A stretch of DNA of 35,582 nucleotides, taken from Micavibrio sp. (GTDB lineage Bacteria > Pseudomonadota > Alphaproteobacteria > UBA9219). The notes under the pieces are model-generated. The model did not search any database, was not told the DNA's origin, and was given only the letters and a program-made list of their open reading frames with translations. The translations under genes were made by a program, and so were the position numbers. Of the stretch, positions 6,915-15,023 are shown piece after piece. Position 1 is the first letter of the stretch. Each line of letters begins with the position of its first letter. Location of the stretch: assembly GCA_020718105.1 (NCBI GenBank), contig DYDA01000022.1, forward strand, positions 1 through 35,582, given 5' to 3'.

Positions 6915-8171
6915 ATGACAGTACAAATCTCAACCCTTTCTAACGGCCTACGCGTTGCCACGGACACCATGCTGGATGCCGAAAGCATGGTCATCGGCGC
7001 GTGGGTGGGGGTCGGCACGCGCCATGAGCCGTGGAACGCGAACGGCCTTGCCCATTTGACGGAACATATGATGTTTAAGGGAACCAAGCGCCGCTCGGCC
7101 TATGCTCTGTCCAAGACGATCGAAAAGAACGGTGGGGCGATGAACGCCTATACGACTCGCGAGGAGACAGCCTATTACGCCCGCGTTTTGCCCGAAGACG
7201 CCGACCGTGCCGCTGATATTATAGCCGACATGCTGCTTCGATCCGTTATCGATGCCAAGGAATTAGACCGCGAACGTCAAGTCATTATTCAAGAGATCGG
7301 CCGCGACCGCGACACGCCCGAAGATTACATTTACGACCTGATGCACGAAACCGCTTTTCCGCGCCAAAAGCTTGGTCGCTCGATCCTTGGAACTGAAGAT
7401 GTGATCGAACGGCTTCCTCGTGAGAAGGTTGTTGATTATGTGGGTAAGCACTACCATGCGGGGAATATCGTGATTGTCGGTACAGGCAAGATCGCGCATG
7501 ATGAGTTGGTGGCTCTTGCGCGGCGCTATTTTGGCCGCCTGCCAGCGGGCGCACCAACCAAGCATGAGCCTGCGCGGATCAAAAGCGGCGACCTGCGCCA
7601 GATGAAAGATTCTGAACAACTCCACCTGATGATGGCTTTTCCTGCGCCAAGCTTGCACGCTAAAACGGCTCCGGCAGCGGGGCTTCTTGGAACACTGTTG
7701 GGGGGGAGTTCATCTTCGCGCTTGTTCCAAAAAGTGCGCGAAAAGCGTGGCCTTGTGTACAACATTTCCACCTATCATGCGCCGTTTCAGGACACCGGTT
7801 TATTCTGCCTTTACGCCGGAACCGATCCCGCTCGTGTGAAGGAGCTTATTCCCGTTGTGTGCCGTGAGCTTCGCGATGTCACCACACGCGTCAGCGCGAG
7901 CGAGCTGGGTCGCGCCAAGGCGCAAGCCCGCGCCGACCTGCTCATGGGACAGGAAAGTGTGATGCGTCGCGCCGAGACTCTCGGCCACCACGTCTTGACC
8001 TATGGCCGCTCAATTCCCATGGCGGACACGCTGACGCAAATCATGAAGGTCACAGAGGACGAGATTAAAACCATCGCGAGCAAGATTCTTTCTCGCGCCC
8101 CCGTCTTCACCGCTCTTGGCCCCACGGATGGCATTGAGCCTTATCGCGCACTTCGCGAGCGATTGGTGTAA
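6915..8171 (+). CDS. M16 family zinc metallopeptidase (processing-peptidase type)
   Basis: This 418-residue protein carries the inverted zinc motif HLTEH (His47, Glu50, His51), with the third ligand Glu127 in RQVIIQEI. The C-terminal half has the second M16 domain with the GLVYNISTYHAPFQDTGLF segment. Length and motifs fit the bacterial relatives of the mitochondrial processing peptidase beta subunit, which cleave short peptides or presequences. There is no signal peptide. ATG 6915 (MTVQISTLSNGLRVATD) is chosen over an open extension to 6855 because it has an AGGAAAG site 10 bases ahead and begins at the conserved strand. In other alphaproteobacteria this gene often follows thrC; here it stands alone. 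Confidence 0.93.
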   Translation: MTVQISTLSNGLRVATDTMLDAESMVIGAWVGVGTRHEPWNANGLAHLTEHMMFKGTKRRSAYALSKTIEKNGGAMNAYTTREETAYYARVLPEDADRAADIIADMLLRSVIDAKELDRERQVIIQEIGRDRDTPEDYIYDLMHETAFPRQKLGRSILGTEDVIERLPREKVVDYVGKHYHAGNIVIVGTGKIAHDELVALARRYFGRLPAGAPTKHEPARIKSGDLRQMKDSEQLHLMMAFPAPSLHAKTAPAAGLLGTLLGGSSSSRLFQKVREKRGLVYNISTYHAPFQDTGLFCLYAGTDPARVKELIPVVCRELRDVTTRVSASELGRAKAQARADLLMGQESVMRRAETLGHHVLTYGRSIPMADTLTQIMKVTEDEIKTIASKILSRAPVFTALGPTDGIEPYRALRERLV

Positions 8172-8235
8172 GCACAATCTAAAACCTTATCGCCTCGAAC
8201 CAATCACCGTGAACATTCCATAAGTCTGGAGCGCT

Positions 8236-9132
8236 CTATCCCCATAACCCTGCTGCGCCGCGAAGACCCGCAATAGGGCCATGAAGAGCAGGAACAAAAA
8301 GCGTTTTGGGGTTTTTGGCAATACAATACTTTCCCCACTTTTGCGGAACCTTTTTATAAAGATCGGGCATACCGTTCAGGCCACCGCTCACCACAATGAT
8401 ATGGGGATCATAGGCATGGATCACCGTTACCATCGCCTTGGCCAACATCTCATAATAATGATCAAGAACATCTAGCGCTGCCGCATCACCTGACCTTGCC
8501 AGTGTGGCAATTTGAGGATTGTCCGCCTTCTTGCCCGTCATCGCCGCATAAAGGCGCATCAACGCGCTGCCTGCCACCGTTGTTTCGATGCAGCCAATCT
8601 GCCCACAACCACATTCAATTGCCGCGCCATCCGATTCTTCGCGATAGGGTAGGGGAAGATGGCCAATTTCTCCCACCAGCCCATTAGGGCCAGAGACAAT
8701 TTTTTTGTTCACAACAAAGCCAGACCCGATGCCCGTGCCGATAATCAAACCCAAGACCGTGTCATAACCTTGACCAGCGCCATCGATGGCTTCGGCAAGA
8801 GCCATGCTGTCCGCATCGTTTGCTATGCGAACCTCTTGTGACGTTGCGGCAGCAAGGTCATCGCGAAATGATTGATCTCGTGCACAGGGGATTCCAACAG
8901 AAAAAAAGCCCCCTTTTGCTTGATCAATCATGCCTGCGATACAAACGCCAAAGCGCTCAACAGATTTAGATTGAAGCTCAACCCCTGCCACAACGCCAGC
9001 GCATGCCTTTATGAAGGCATCGTATTCTTTGGGCGTAGGAACGCTTTGCTGTCCCATCATGGCACCGTGTTCGTCGAACGCCGCGCCAGCGATTTTTGTG
9101 CCACCGATATCAAGCCCGATAGAGATTGTCAT
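8236..9132 (-). CDS. ROK family sugar kinase
   Basis: The 298-residue protein has the ROK ATP-binding N-terminus (GLDIGGTKIAG, residues 6-16), the catalytic Asp region (RIANDADSMALAEA), and the zinc-binding signature with a His in GEIGHLPL and three Cys in ECGCGQIGC. ROK kinases with these features phosphorylate glucose, fructose, N-acetylglucosamine or N-acetylmannosamine in the cytosol. The substrate is not readable from the sequence. The presence of nagA 11 kb away makes an N-acetylglucosamine kinase attractive, but that is inference. No DNA-binding domain is present, so it is a kinase and not a ROK repressor. It is transcribed alone on the minus strand. Confidence 0.9.
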   Translation of the reverse strand: MTISIGLDIGGTKIAGAAFDEHGAMMGQQSVPTPKEYDAFIKACAGVVAGVELQSKSVERFGVCIAGMIDQAKGGFFSVGIPCARDQSFRDDLAAATSQEVRIANDADSMALAEAIDGAGQGYDTVLGLIIGTGIGSGFVVNKKIVSGPNGLVGEIGHLPLPYREESDGAAIECGCGQIGCIETTVAGSALMRLYAAMTGKKADNPQIATLARSGDAAALDVLDHYYEMLAKAMVTVIHAYDPHIIVVSGGLNGMPDLYKKVPQKWGKYCIAKNPKTLFVPALHGPIAGLRGAAGLWG

Positions 9133-9179
9133 GGGGTCCTCTGATTATGGGTTTTTACGATACTCTGCCCAAAACAGGT

Positions 9180-9247
9180 CAAGAGTTGGTTTTTTGAGGT
9201 GTATGCTTTTGGAAGATTGTGCAAAAAGTCTATAATGCCAACTCTTG
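9180..9247. repeat. Inverted repeat upstream of the ROK kinase gene
   Basis: CAAGAGTTGG (9180-9189) and CCAACTCTTG (9238-9247) are exact reverse complements 48 bp apart, just upstream of the ROK start. The longer form TGCCAACTCTTGAA also occurs at 4829-4842 upstream of ihfA. It could be an operator pair or chance. Confidence 0.35.
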
Positions 9248-9269
9248 AAATGGAAGAGGTATTGAGGGC

Positions 9270-9318
9270 AAAAAAAACGAGGCGGGAGAGCCTCATCGAC
9301 TCTTCCCGCCCCTCTCTC
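9270..9318 (-). terminator. Intrinsic terminator of the Flp pilin gene
   Basis: Read on the minus strand, a G+C-rich hairpin with small bulges (GAGGGGCGGGA with its partner in 9281-9290) is followed by a run of eight T. It lies 18 bp after the pilin stop. Confidence 0.7.
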
Positions 9319-9335
9319 GTCTCTTTTTTGTATCC

Positions 9336-9491
9336 TTAAAGGCTGTCTTGCACGGTTTGGAAAACCGCCTCTAGTCTTGGGCCAAGCGTTAAAAGAACGC
9401 CAACGATGGCCACGGCAATTAACGAAGCAATCAAACCATATTCAATGGCCGTCGCGCCGGATTCTTCTCTTAAAAAATGAAACATACGCAT
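9336..9491 (-). CDS. Flp/Fap-type pilin
   Basis: This 51-residue protein has the classic Flp pilin architecture. A short charged leader ends in EESG, cleaved before ATAIEYGLIA, with Glu at +5 and Tyr at +6. A hydrophobic helix (SLIAVAIVGVLLTLG) and a short C-terminus follow. Such pilins are processed by a prepilin peptidase and assembled by the Tad system at the inner membrane. ATG 9491 has a strong AAAGGAG site (about 9498-9504); the open frame upstream to 9545 is not needed. No other tad/cpa genes are nearby, so it is an orphan pilin locus with its own terminator. Confidence 0.93.
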   Translation of the reverse strand: MRMFHFLREESGATAIEYGLIASLIAVAIVGVLLTLGPRLEAVFQTVQDSL

Positions 9492-9747
9492 GATCTTTCT
9501 CCTTTGGTTGATAAACTGAAAAGTCGCTTCAACAAACCATCTCACCCCATAGAAACAATCATACAGAAAAGAAATTAAAAACGAGTGAAGAAATGGCTGT
9601 TTTGTTTATTATATTCAATAAGATAATACCATTTTATCCAATCGATTTTCATTTGAAATTCGAACTACTTTTCAGCGCCTTTGATAACATAAGGAAAGAA
9701 CACACTTCTTGGCGTTGAAGCTGTGGTGGCAGATGAGGGTGGGTGGG

Positions 9748-10239
9748 TTATAAGGTATGAGAGGCTAAGGAGGCGGCCAGTTTTTTCTTTTGCTCGCGAG
9801 ACAGATTTCTACCTTTTGGCATGGGTTTGCCATCTAGAAAGTCTATTTGTGCTTTGGTCATTTTAGCCGTTATTGTCGTTGGCTGATCAGAAATGCTGAA
9901 GGAACCTTCAAAGACGGATAGGTTTCCTTCTTCTCTTGTCTTGGAAAGGAGAACGCATGTTCCATCCTTTGTATGGGGGCTTGAATTCTTTTGGGAAAAC
10001 GAAGCCGATTTCTTTGTGGAAGGGCGGGGATGCATGATTTCTTCCATGATATGCTGATAGGCATCATCTTTGAATTCAGCTTTTAATTCACGGCGAACGA
10101 GACTCGTTATACGGTTATAGGCTCTTTTAATACGATAGTGTTTTATGGCAGCGGCAATATCGGGGGATAAGTCGCGCAAATTTTTCTCTTCTTTCCCAGA
10201 AACATGAGCGTTGTTTTCGTTGTTCGTTGTGAGGCTCAT
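9748..10239 (-). CDS. Uncharacterised protein
   Basis: This is a 163-residue protein from ATG 10239 (a TTG at 10251 is also possible). It is hydrophilic and without membrane segments. An N-terminal basic/helical part (AAAIKHYRIKRAYNRITSLV) is followed by a Ser/Lys-rich linker, and the C-terminal half reads as beta strands and a helix (KMTKAQIDFLDGKPMPKGRN) ending in a basic REQKKKLAASL helix. I do not recognise a family. No clear Shine-Dalgarno precedes the start. The region is more A+T-rich than its neighbours, which could reflect acquisition. It is flanked by the Flp pilin and a GT9 gene on the same strand but not tightly linked to either. Confidence 0.55.
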   Translation of the reverse strand: MSLTTNNENNAHVSGKEEKNLRDLSPDIAAAIKHYRIKRAYNRITSLVRRELKAEFKDDAYQHIMEEIMHPRPSTKKSASFSQKNSSPHTKDGTCVLLSKTREEGNLSVFEGSFSISDQPTTITAKMTKAQIDFLDGKPMPKGRNLSREQKKKLAASLASHTL

Positions 10240-10403
10240 TTTTTCACACAAATTGGAAGAGTTTAGGAGATCGGTTCACTTTTAAAAAAATAGGGCAGTG
10301 TCGATGCCGAAGCAATCTTTAGAATCAAAACTTATCATACATAAGTAAATAATCTCTTATTTGCGGCGTCGTATCAATGTGAAAAAGGGGATATCCTTTG
10401 TTT

Positions 10404-11420
10404 TCAGATTTTACCCTGCGTCATGACGGCATGGTTAATGGCTTCATTGACGGTTTCGGGGGGGATGGCCAGCATGGCCTCGCTGCCAAAATCTTGGGCG
10501 CAAATAACCGTTCCTTGGCTCACGCGTGGGGCGAACTTGCGGGCGCTGGTGGGGCCAAAAAGGCTGATAAGGGGGCAATTGACCGCTGCCAGCATATGGC
10601 TTGTCCCGCTATCGTTCACAACGGCTAGATCAAGGCAGTGCCCTAGCGCCAGCGTTTGTTCAACACTGATATCGCGGCCACCCCACACGTCATAGGCTTG
10701 CAAGGGAAAAATGGCCTCAGGAATCGATTTAAAAAGCCTGTCGTATAAGTCCATCTCTTGTGGGCCTAATAAGAAAACGGGCACTCTGTTCATGCGAACT
10801 TGTAATTTGGCGACTTTTTCAAAGTTTTCTAGCGGCCATTTTTTGATGGTGTTTCCTGCGCCCGGTGCGAAGCCGATGTAAATCTGTCCCTCTGGTAAAA
10901 TGCGTCGTGCCTTGGTGAGAAGGGGCGTCGAGACGGGTAGGCGAGCCGTCACGGCTGGAACAAAGCCAGCCGCAAGCTCAATCGTTTGCAACAGTTGCGC
11001 GATAAGAGAGGAGGGCGTGGGGGCCAACAAAGGGGGGCGCCTGTCCGAAAAAAGATAGCGCATGGCGGGCGCGATAAAAAGCTTGTGTGGCAGGCGAAGT
11101 CTTGCGGTTAGCACAGGCTTCCACCGTCCGCGTGTATCGATCACAAGATCAAACGGAGGTGGAATTGTGTTGTTTTCATCACCGCCTATCAGCCAAGAGG
11201 GCTGGACATGGATTTCATTCAGAAAGGGTGCTGCCGTCTCGCGCAAGGCTGAGGCATAAACGGTATCGCCTTGAGCGGTCACCCAATGGAGGGTGGCTTG
11301 CGGCCAAGCGGCGCGTAAAGCGCGGACAAAAGGCAGTTTAATAAGGCCATCGCCAATAACCTCGCGGCCAGACAGGATGGCGATATGCTCGGCAGGAAAA
11401 AAGGGGAAGGGAGGCGTCAT
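10404..11420 (-). CDS. Glycosyltransferase family 9 (heptosyltransferase-like)
   Basis: This 338-residue protein has an N-terminal Rossmann half with GDGLIKLPFVRAL and a C-terminal half with the GT9 nucleotide-sugar motifs: GFAPGAGNTIKKWPLENF (about residues 200-217), VVNDSGTSHMLAAVNCPLIS and LFGPTSARKFAPR. Family members add heptose or similar sugars to lipopolysaccharide core or other glycans on the cytoplasmic face of the inner membrane. The donor and acceptor are unknown here. ATG 11420 is chosen; an in-frame TTG two codons earlier also exists. The gene is divergent from grpE, with only 98 bp between starts, and no other LPS-core genes are adjacent. Confidence 0.9.
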   Translation of the reverse strand: MTPPFPFFPAEHIAILSGREVIGDGLIKLPFVRALRAAWPQATLHWVTAQGDTVYASALRETAAPFLNEIHVQPSWLIGGDENNTIPPPFDLVIDTRGRWKPVLTARLRLPHKLFIAPAMRYLFSDRRPPLLAPTPSSLIAQLLQTIELAAGFVPAVTARLPVSTPLLTKARRILPEGQIYIGFAPGAGNTIKKWPLENFEKVAKLQVRMNRVPVFLLGPQEMDLYDRLFKSIPEAIFPLQAYDVWGGRDISVEQTLALGHCLDLAVVNDSGTSHMLAAVNCPLISLFGPTSARKFAPRVSQGTVICAQDFGSEAMLAIPPETVNEAINHAVMTQGKI

Positions 11421-11434
11421 TGTCAAAAAAGGGG

Positions 11435-11464
11435 CTTGAATCGGTTGGCAAAAGAACCCAGATA
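11435..11464 (+). promoter_or_regulatory. Possible sigma32 (heat-shock) promoter for grpE
   Basis: CTTGAA (11435-11440), a 16-bp spacer and CCCAGATA (11457-11464) resemble the sigma32 consensus CTTGAA-N13-17-CCCCATnT. It is 55 bp before the grpE ATG, and grpE is a classical heat-shock gene. Confidence 0.5.
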
Positions 11465-11518
11465 GGGCATGAAGGACTCTATCATTACACCTTACAGGTA
11501 AAGAAACAGGAAACGCCC

Positions 11519-12094
11519 ATGAGCCAAGATCAAAACGAAGCCCCCCAGCAAGCCGTCCGTGACCTTGAGGAAGCTGAAACCTCTGTGGATGCGGCTGAAG
11601 ATGCCTTGGGTATGGCGCAAGATGAAATAGGCAAGCTTAAAGATCAGATTCTTCGCGCGATGGCTGAGACTGAAAATACGCGCCGCCGCATGAAAAAGGA
11701 AAACGATGACGCGCAAAAGTTTGCTGTCGCAAGCTTTGCCAAGGAAATGTTGGTTGTTGCCGACAATTTCCGCCGCGCTTTGGACGCTGTGCCTAAGGAC
11801 GATGCGCAAAACGATACCTTTAGAAATCTGGTGATGGGCGTGGAGGCGACCGAGCGTCAGCTTCTCTCGGCGTTTGAGCGTTTTGGGATTAAAAAGGTTG
11901 AGCCGACAGGTCAGCCTTTTGATCCTCACTATCATCAAGTGATGATGGAGCAGGACGACCCCAGCGTTCCCGCCGGAACGATCCTGACGGTTCTGCAAGC
12001 GGGTTATATGATCCATGATCGGCTTTTGCGTGAGGCGATGGTTGTGGTCGCCAAAGGCGGCCCCGCCGCGCATAAGGTAGATACCAACGCATAG
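11519..12094 (+). CDS. grpE: Nucleotide exchange factor GrpE
   Basis: GrpE is the cytosolic co-chaperone that releases ADP from DnaK. The 191-residue protein has an acidic N-terminus, a long coiled coil (about residues 15-70: EDALGMAQDEIGKLKDQILR onwards) and the beta domain with the C-terminal signature GYMIHDRLLREAMVVVAKG. ATG 11519 is chosen over the open frame back to 11420 because CAGGAAA lies just upstream and the family N-terminus fits. dnaK/dnaJ are not in the window. A possible sigma32 promoter precedes it and a weak terminator follows. Confidence 0.96.
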   Translation: MSQDQNEAPQQAVRDLEEAETSVDAAEDALGMAQDEIGKLKDQILRAMAETENTRRRMKKENDDAQKFAVASFAKEMLVVADNFRRALDAVPKDDAQNDTFRNLVMGVEATERQLLSAFERFGIKKVEPTGQPFDPHYHQVMMEQDDPSVPAGTILTVLQAGYMIHDRLLREAMVVVAKGGPAAHKVDTNA

Positions 12095-12109
12095 GGTTGA
12101 CCCTCGCTT

Positions 12110-12135
12110 AAAAGAGGCTTTTTCTCTCTTTTTAT
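12110..12135 (+). terminator. Weak intrinsic terminator after grpE
   Basis: AAAAGAG (12110-12116) pairs with CTCTTTT (12126-12132) and runs into T's. The stem is A+T-rich, so efficiency is doubtful. Confidence 0.4.
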
Positions 12136-12240
12136 ACCTTTTTTGCATAATTTCGCTTGAAGTTGCGCTTGGGGGCAGCCACACTGCGCCGCGCATCATA
12201 AAATGATGTGCTCGCTCATTACAAAAGATGAAGGACTTTT

Positions 12241-12807
12241 ATGAAAGTTGATGCCAACACCGTCCGCAAGGGCCACGTTCTGGAACACAACAACAAACTG
12301 TGGGTTGTGATCAAAAGTGAAATTATGATCCCCGGAAAGGGGAACGCGATCGTTCAGATCGATATGAAAGATGTCCGCACGGGCATCAAGACGAATGAGC
12401 GTTTTCGCACGCAAGAGTCGGTTGAGCGTGTCCAGCTTTCGGATCACGAAATGCAATTTCTGTTCGTCAGCGATGGCGATTATACCTTTATGGATCAGGA
12501 ATCGTTTGAGCAATATGTCGTGCAGGCCGACATCATCGGCGATGCGGCGGTGTATTTGCAAGACGGCATGGTTTGCAACGTGCAAACCTATGAGGGATCG
12601 CCTCTTTCGGTGGAACTGCCCGCGCAGGTGACACTGGAGATTGTTGAGGCCGATCCCGTCGTGAAGGGGCAGACCGCCTCGTCATCGTACAAGCCCGCCA
12701 AGCTTTCGAACGGTGTGCGTATTCTGGTGCCTCCGTTTATCGAGGCTGGAACGCGTGTCGTTGTGGCTACCGCCGACAACAGCTATGTTGAGCGCGCGAA
12801 GGACTAA
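12241..12807 (+). CDS. efp: Elongation factor P
   Basis: EF-P binds ribosomes stalled on polyproline stretches and promotes peptide-bond formation. The 188-residue protein shows the three beta-barrel domains. Loop residues PGKGNA place Lys33 at the tip position that is modified (beta-lysylated) in enterobacteria. The central NDGE-like segment (SDGDYTFMDQESFEQ) and the C-terminal signature (GTRVVVATADNSYVERAKD) are intact. An AAGGAC(TTTT) site precedes the ATG. No modification enzymes (EpmA/EpmB, EarP) lie in this window, so the modification state is unknown. A strong terminator follows. Confidence 0.96.
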   Translation: MKVDANTVRKGHVLEHNNKLWVVIKSEIMIPGKGNAIVQIDMKDVRTGIKTNERFRTQESVERVQLSDHEMQFLFVSDGDYTFMDQESFEQYVVQADIIGDAAVYLQDGMVCNVQTYEGSPLSVELPAQVTLEIVEADPVVKGQTASSSYKPAKLSNGVRILVPPFIEAGTRVVVATADNSYVERAKD

Positions 12808-12835
12808 AAACGGATTTGAATAGGATTTAAGAAAA

Positions 12836-12885
12836 GGGCGTTCAAGGAAGGGCGAGTAAGCCACTTTCCTTGAACGCTCTTTTTT
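12836..12885 (+). terminator. Rho-independent terminator of efp
   Basis: GGGCGTTCAAGGAA (12836-12849) pairs with TTCCTTGAACGCTC (12865-12878) with one G-T pair, around a 15-base loop. A T run follows. It lies just after the efp stop. Confidence 0.9.
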
Positions 12886-13027
12886 ATGCTTCGTCTCTTT
12901 GCTTTATTGTCGAATTATAGCTTTTGGGGCTTTTTTTAAGCGAGCCGCCACCCAAAATTATGACGTTCTTAATAAGATTGGGGTAGCCTAAATAGGATGG
13001 GGTTCTTACTTTTTTCAGGAGATGACC

Positions 13028-13444
13028 ATGAAATATTCTCTTTCACTTTCTTTGTTGGCGCTTTTGCTTCTTGCCTGCTGGGGCGCAGGAGATTCTCAAG
13101 CGGGCGTTCTTTTTCCTCCATACGGAACCGTAGGGGCTGCTAAGACCTGTCCCACTGGGAAGACTTTTTTGAGGTGGACAGGGGATACGGTTGAGTGCGG
13201 TAAAGTGAACGATGAGGTTACGGTCGCTTCTTGTGGCAGTGGGCAGATGCTTGTGGGGATCACAAACGGGGCGGCGAATTGTATCCCTATTCCAAAACCA
13301 ACGCTTGGCCCCGTTCAAACCTTTCATTTTGGTGATCAAGGGTGGTCCTTGTTGAACTGCCCCAATGGTTATGTGATGACGGGGGCTGGCGGTTGGGCGA
13401 ATACGGGAACGAATATTTATATGAACTGTAGGAAGCTTCAATAA
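13028..13444 (+). CDS. Small secreted cysteine-containing protein
   Basis: This 138-residue protein is of unknown function. The N-terminus is a clear export signal. It contains a possible lipobox (LLLAC, Cys17) and also a signal-peptidase-I-like site near SQA (about residue 25), so it could be a lipoprotein or a free periplasmic/secreted protein. The mature part has six cysteines spaced as paired Cys-Pro/Gly-x-Gly motifs (TCPTGK, VECGK, SCGSGQ, ANCIP, NCPNGY, MNCRK), which suggests disulfides. ATG 13028 is chosen because AGGAG is six bases upstream; an ATG two codons earlier would abut that site. It is monocistronic, with a shared terminator downstream. Confidence 0.75.
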   Translation: MKYSLSLSLLALLLLACWGAGDSQAGVLFPPYGTVGAAKTCPTGKTFLRWTGDTVECGKVNDEVTVASCGSGQMLVGITNGAANCIPIPKPTLGPVQTFHFGDQGWSLLNCPNGYVMTGAGGWANTGTNIYMNCRKLQ

Positions 13445-13460
13445 AAGAGCAACCTAAAAG

Positions 13461-13494
13461 AAAAAAGCGCGGTGCAAAAACACCGCGCTTTTTT
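13461..13494. terminator. Bidirectional terminator between convergent genes
   Basis: AAAAAAGCGCGGTG and CACCGCGCTTTTTT pair perfectly around a CAAAAA loop. The A run on one side and the T run on the other allow it to end both the secreted-protein gene (plus) and the phasin gene (minus). Confidence 0.93.
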
Positions 13495-13533
13495 ATGACT
13501 TGCAAAGTCTAGAGAGGAAAACGCCCGAAAGGG

Positions 13534-14046
13534 TTATTTCTTCATCATGCCCTTAATGTTATCGATCCCTTCACAAACGGCGCTGCTGACCGTTTGCATG
13601 GTTTCAACATGGCTTTGTGAGAGAAGCTCTGACAGCTCCTTAAGGCTGGAGACGCACCCTTCAATCGTCGTTTTTGTGGCCTCAACTTGCTTGGCCACTT
13701 TTTCTTCGGCGGTTGGGGCGGCCATCACGGCTTGCATAAGACCCGATGTGGCCTCCATGCTTTGACGCGCCAGATCGGATTGGCGACGCATATACGCCTG
13801 CATATTTTCAAAGGCCTTCTGGTTGTTGGTCGCGATGGCCTCAAGGCCTTTGCGTTGAGCGGCCATCATGGATTCGATATCCATGTTGGGGAGTTTGCAC
13901 TCGCTCATCGTTTTGCTGAAATCAGAAAATTTGGACATATCCATCATCTTTGACATATCGGCCATTTTGGAAGTGTCCATCATTTTAGACATATCCATAA
14001 ATTTCGAAAAATCGACATCAAAGAAAGGGTTTGTTGGGTTTGACAT
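13534..14046 (-). CDS. Phasin family protein with an N-terminal hexapeptide repeat
   Basis: This 170-residue protein has a phasin-type helical body (about residues 55-165). It includes KGLEAIATNNQKAFENMQAY, RRQSDLARQSMEATSGLMQA and a C-terminal helix. Phasins coat polyhydroxyalkanoate granules or act as amphipathic scaffold proteins; no PHA synthase is in the window. Residues 12-47 are six tandem copies of a six-residue unit close to D-M-S-K-M-M, which is unusual. ATG 14046 is used because GAGGGA lies upstream and the N-terminus fits; five further codons upstream are open. It is monocistronic, ended by the bidirectional terminator. Confidence 0.85.
   Translation of the reverse strand: MSNPTNPFFDVDFSKFMDMSKMMDTSKMADMSKMMDMSKFSDFSKTMSECKLPNMDIESMMAAQRKGLEAIATNNQKAFENMQAYMRRQSDLARQSMEATSGLMQAVMAAPTAEEKVAKQVEATKTTIEGCVSSLKELSELLSQSHVETMQTVSSAVCEGIDNIKGMMKK
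13906..14013 (-). repeat. 18-bp tandem repeat encoding D-x-S-K-x-x hexads
   Basis: Six in-frame 18-bp units encode DFSKFM, DMSKMM, DTSKMA, DMSKMM, DMSKFS and DFSKTM. They lie inside the phasin gene, and the DNA units have diverged. Confidence 0.8.
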
Positions 14047-14266
14047 TGTGGGTTCCCTCATGCCTTGCTAACTGTTGGTTGTATCCGCAGAATCAAGCCA
14101 TATGACGAATGCGGTATGGTTAACAAAGATGAATATGACTAATCTTAACCAATTTGTCACGCTTTTTTTTACCATATTTTTTGGCTTAAAAGCTTGCTTT
14201 TTTAAAAAAACAGCGCAAGCGTGACTTTTTTGATAGCCGACGAAAAAAGGAGAGGGCGAATCGGCC

Positions 14267-14770
14267 TTACGCTTGTCCTGCCGTATCAATCATGGCGGCG
14301 GCCAAAGCTTCTGTGGGATGCTTGCCACCCCATACGACGAATTGGAAGGCGGGGTAGAAGCGCTCGCACTCCGTCAGCGCAATCTCGACAAGGTCTTCCA
14401 ATGTTTCAACGCCTGGTAGCTTATCGCTGCGCGCCAGAACGGTATAGCGGAACAGCGGCGCGTTTTGCTGCATATCCAGATCGAAGTGACCCAGCCACAA
14501 ACGATTGTTGAGAAGAGAGAGAAGGTCGTTCACGTCGCCGCGCTTGCTTTCAGGAATGCGCATATCGAACTGACAGGAAAATTGCAAAGCGCCCACTTCG
14601 CGCTGCCACACAAAATACATGCGATAATGACACCAGCGTCCTGCAAGCTCAACGGTCAACTCATCCTCGCCAGAGCGATCGAACAACCATTCGTTGGCTG
14701 CGACGATTTCCTCTAGCGTATCGAGAGGATTGTGCGAGAGGGTTTGCTCTTGAACCGAAAGGAACGCCAT
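14267..14770 (-). CDS. YbjN domain-containing protein
   Basis: This 167-residue cytosolic protein matches alphaproteobacterial YbjN-type proteins, which have the fold of type III secretion chaperones but no known reaction. Recognisable segments are NPLDTLEEIVAANEWLFDR (about 13-31), ELAGRWCHYRMYFVWQREVG and LPGVETLEDLVEIALTECER. ATG 14770 (MAFLSVQEQ) is chosen. The 39 codons upstream to 14887 are open but do not resemble the family and lack a good start context. It stands alone on the minus strand. Confidence 0.83.
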   Translation of the reverse strand: MAFLSVQEQTLSHNPLDTLEEIVAANEWLFDRSGEDELTVELAGRWCHYRMYFVWQREVGALQFSCQFDMRIPESKRGDVNDLLSLLNNRLWLGHFDLDMQQNAPLFRYTVLARSDKLPGVETLEDLVEIALTECERFYPAFQFVVWGGKHPTEALAAAMIDTAGQA

Positions 14771-15023
14771 GGTGGGGAAGCCTTCTTTTTTGAAATGACT
14801 TCGAAAAATATCAAAGGGTGCAACTGCGCCGCAAGAGTCTCGTGCGATTTTTTGTGACAGGACTCGCGCCCGTGTGTTTTGAGTCACAGTGTGCGAGGCG
14901 TGCGCGAATCCTTTCGTTTACGGACTAACCGATTCAATTGACTCGAACTTTGAATCATTTCAGGCAGTTGAAATGCGCTTTTTGCCCTGTGAAACGAAGA
15001 GGTTTGATTAACAAAAAGTAAAT

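Noticed and set aside
11492-12199. 235-codon minus-strand frame opposite grpE
   Set aside because: GrpE on the plus strand is unmistakable; the antisense translation is low in structure.
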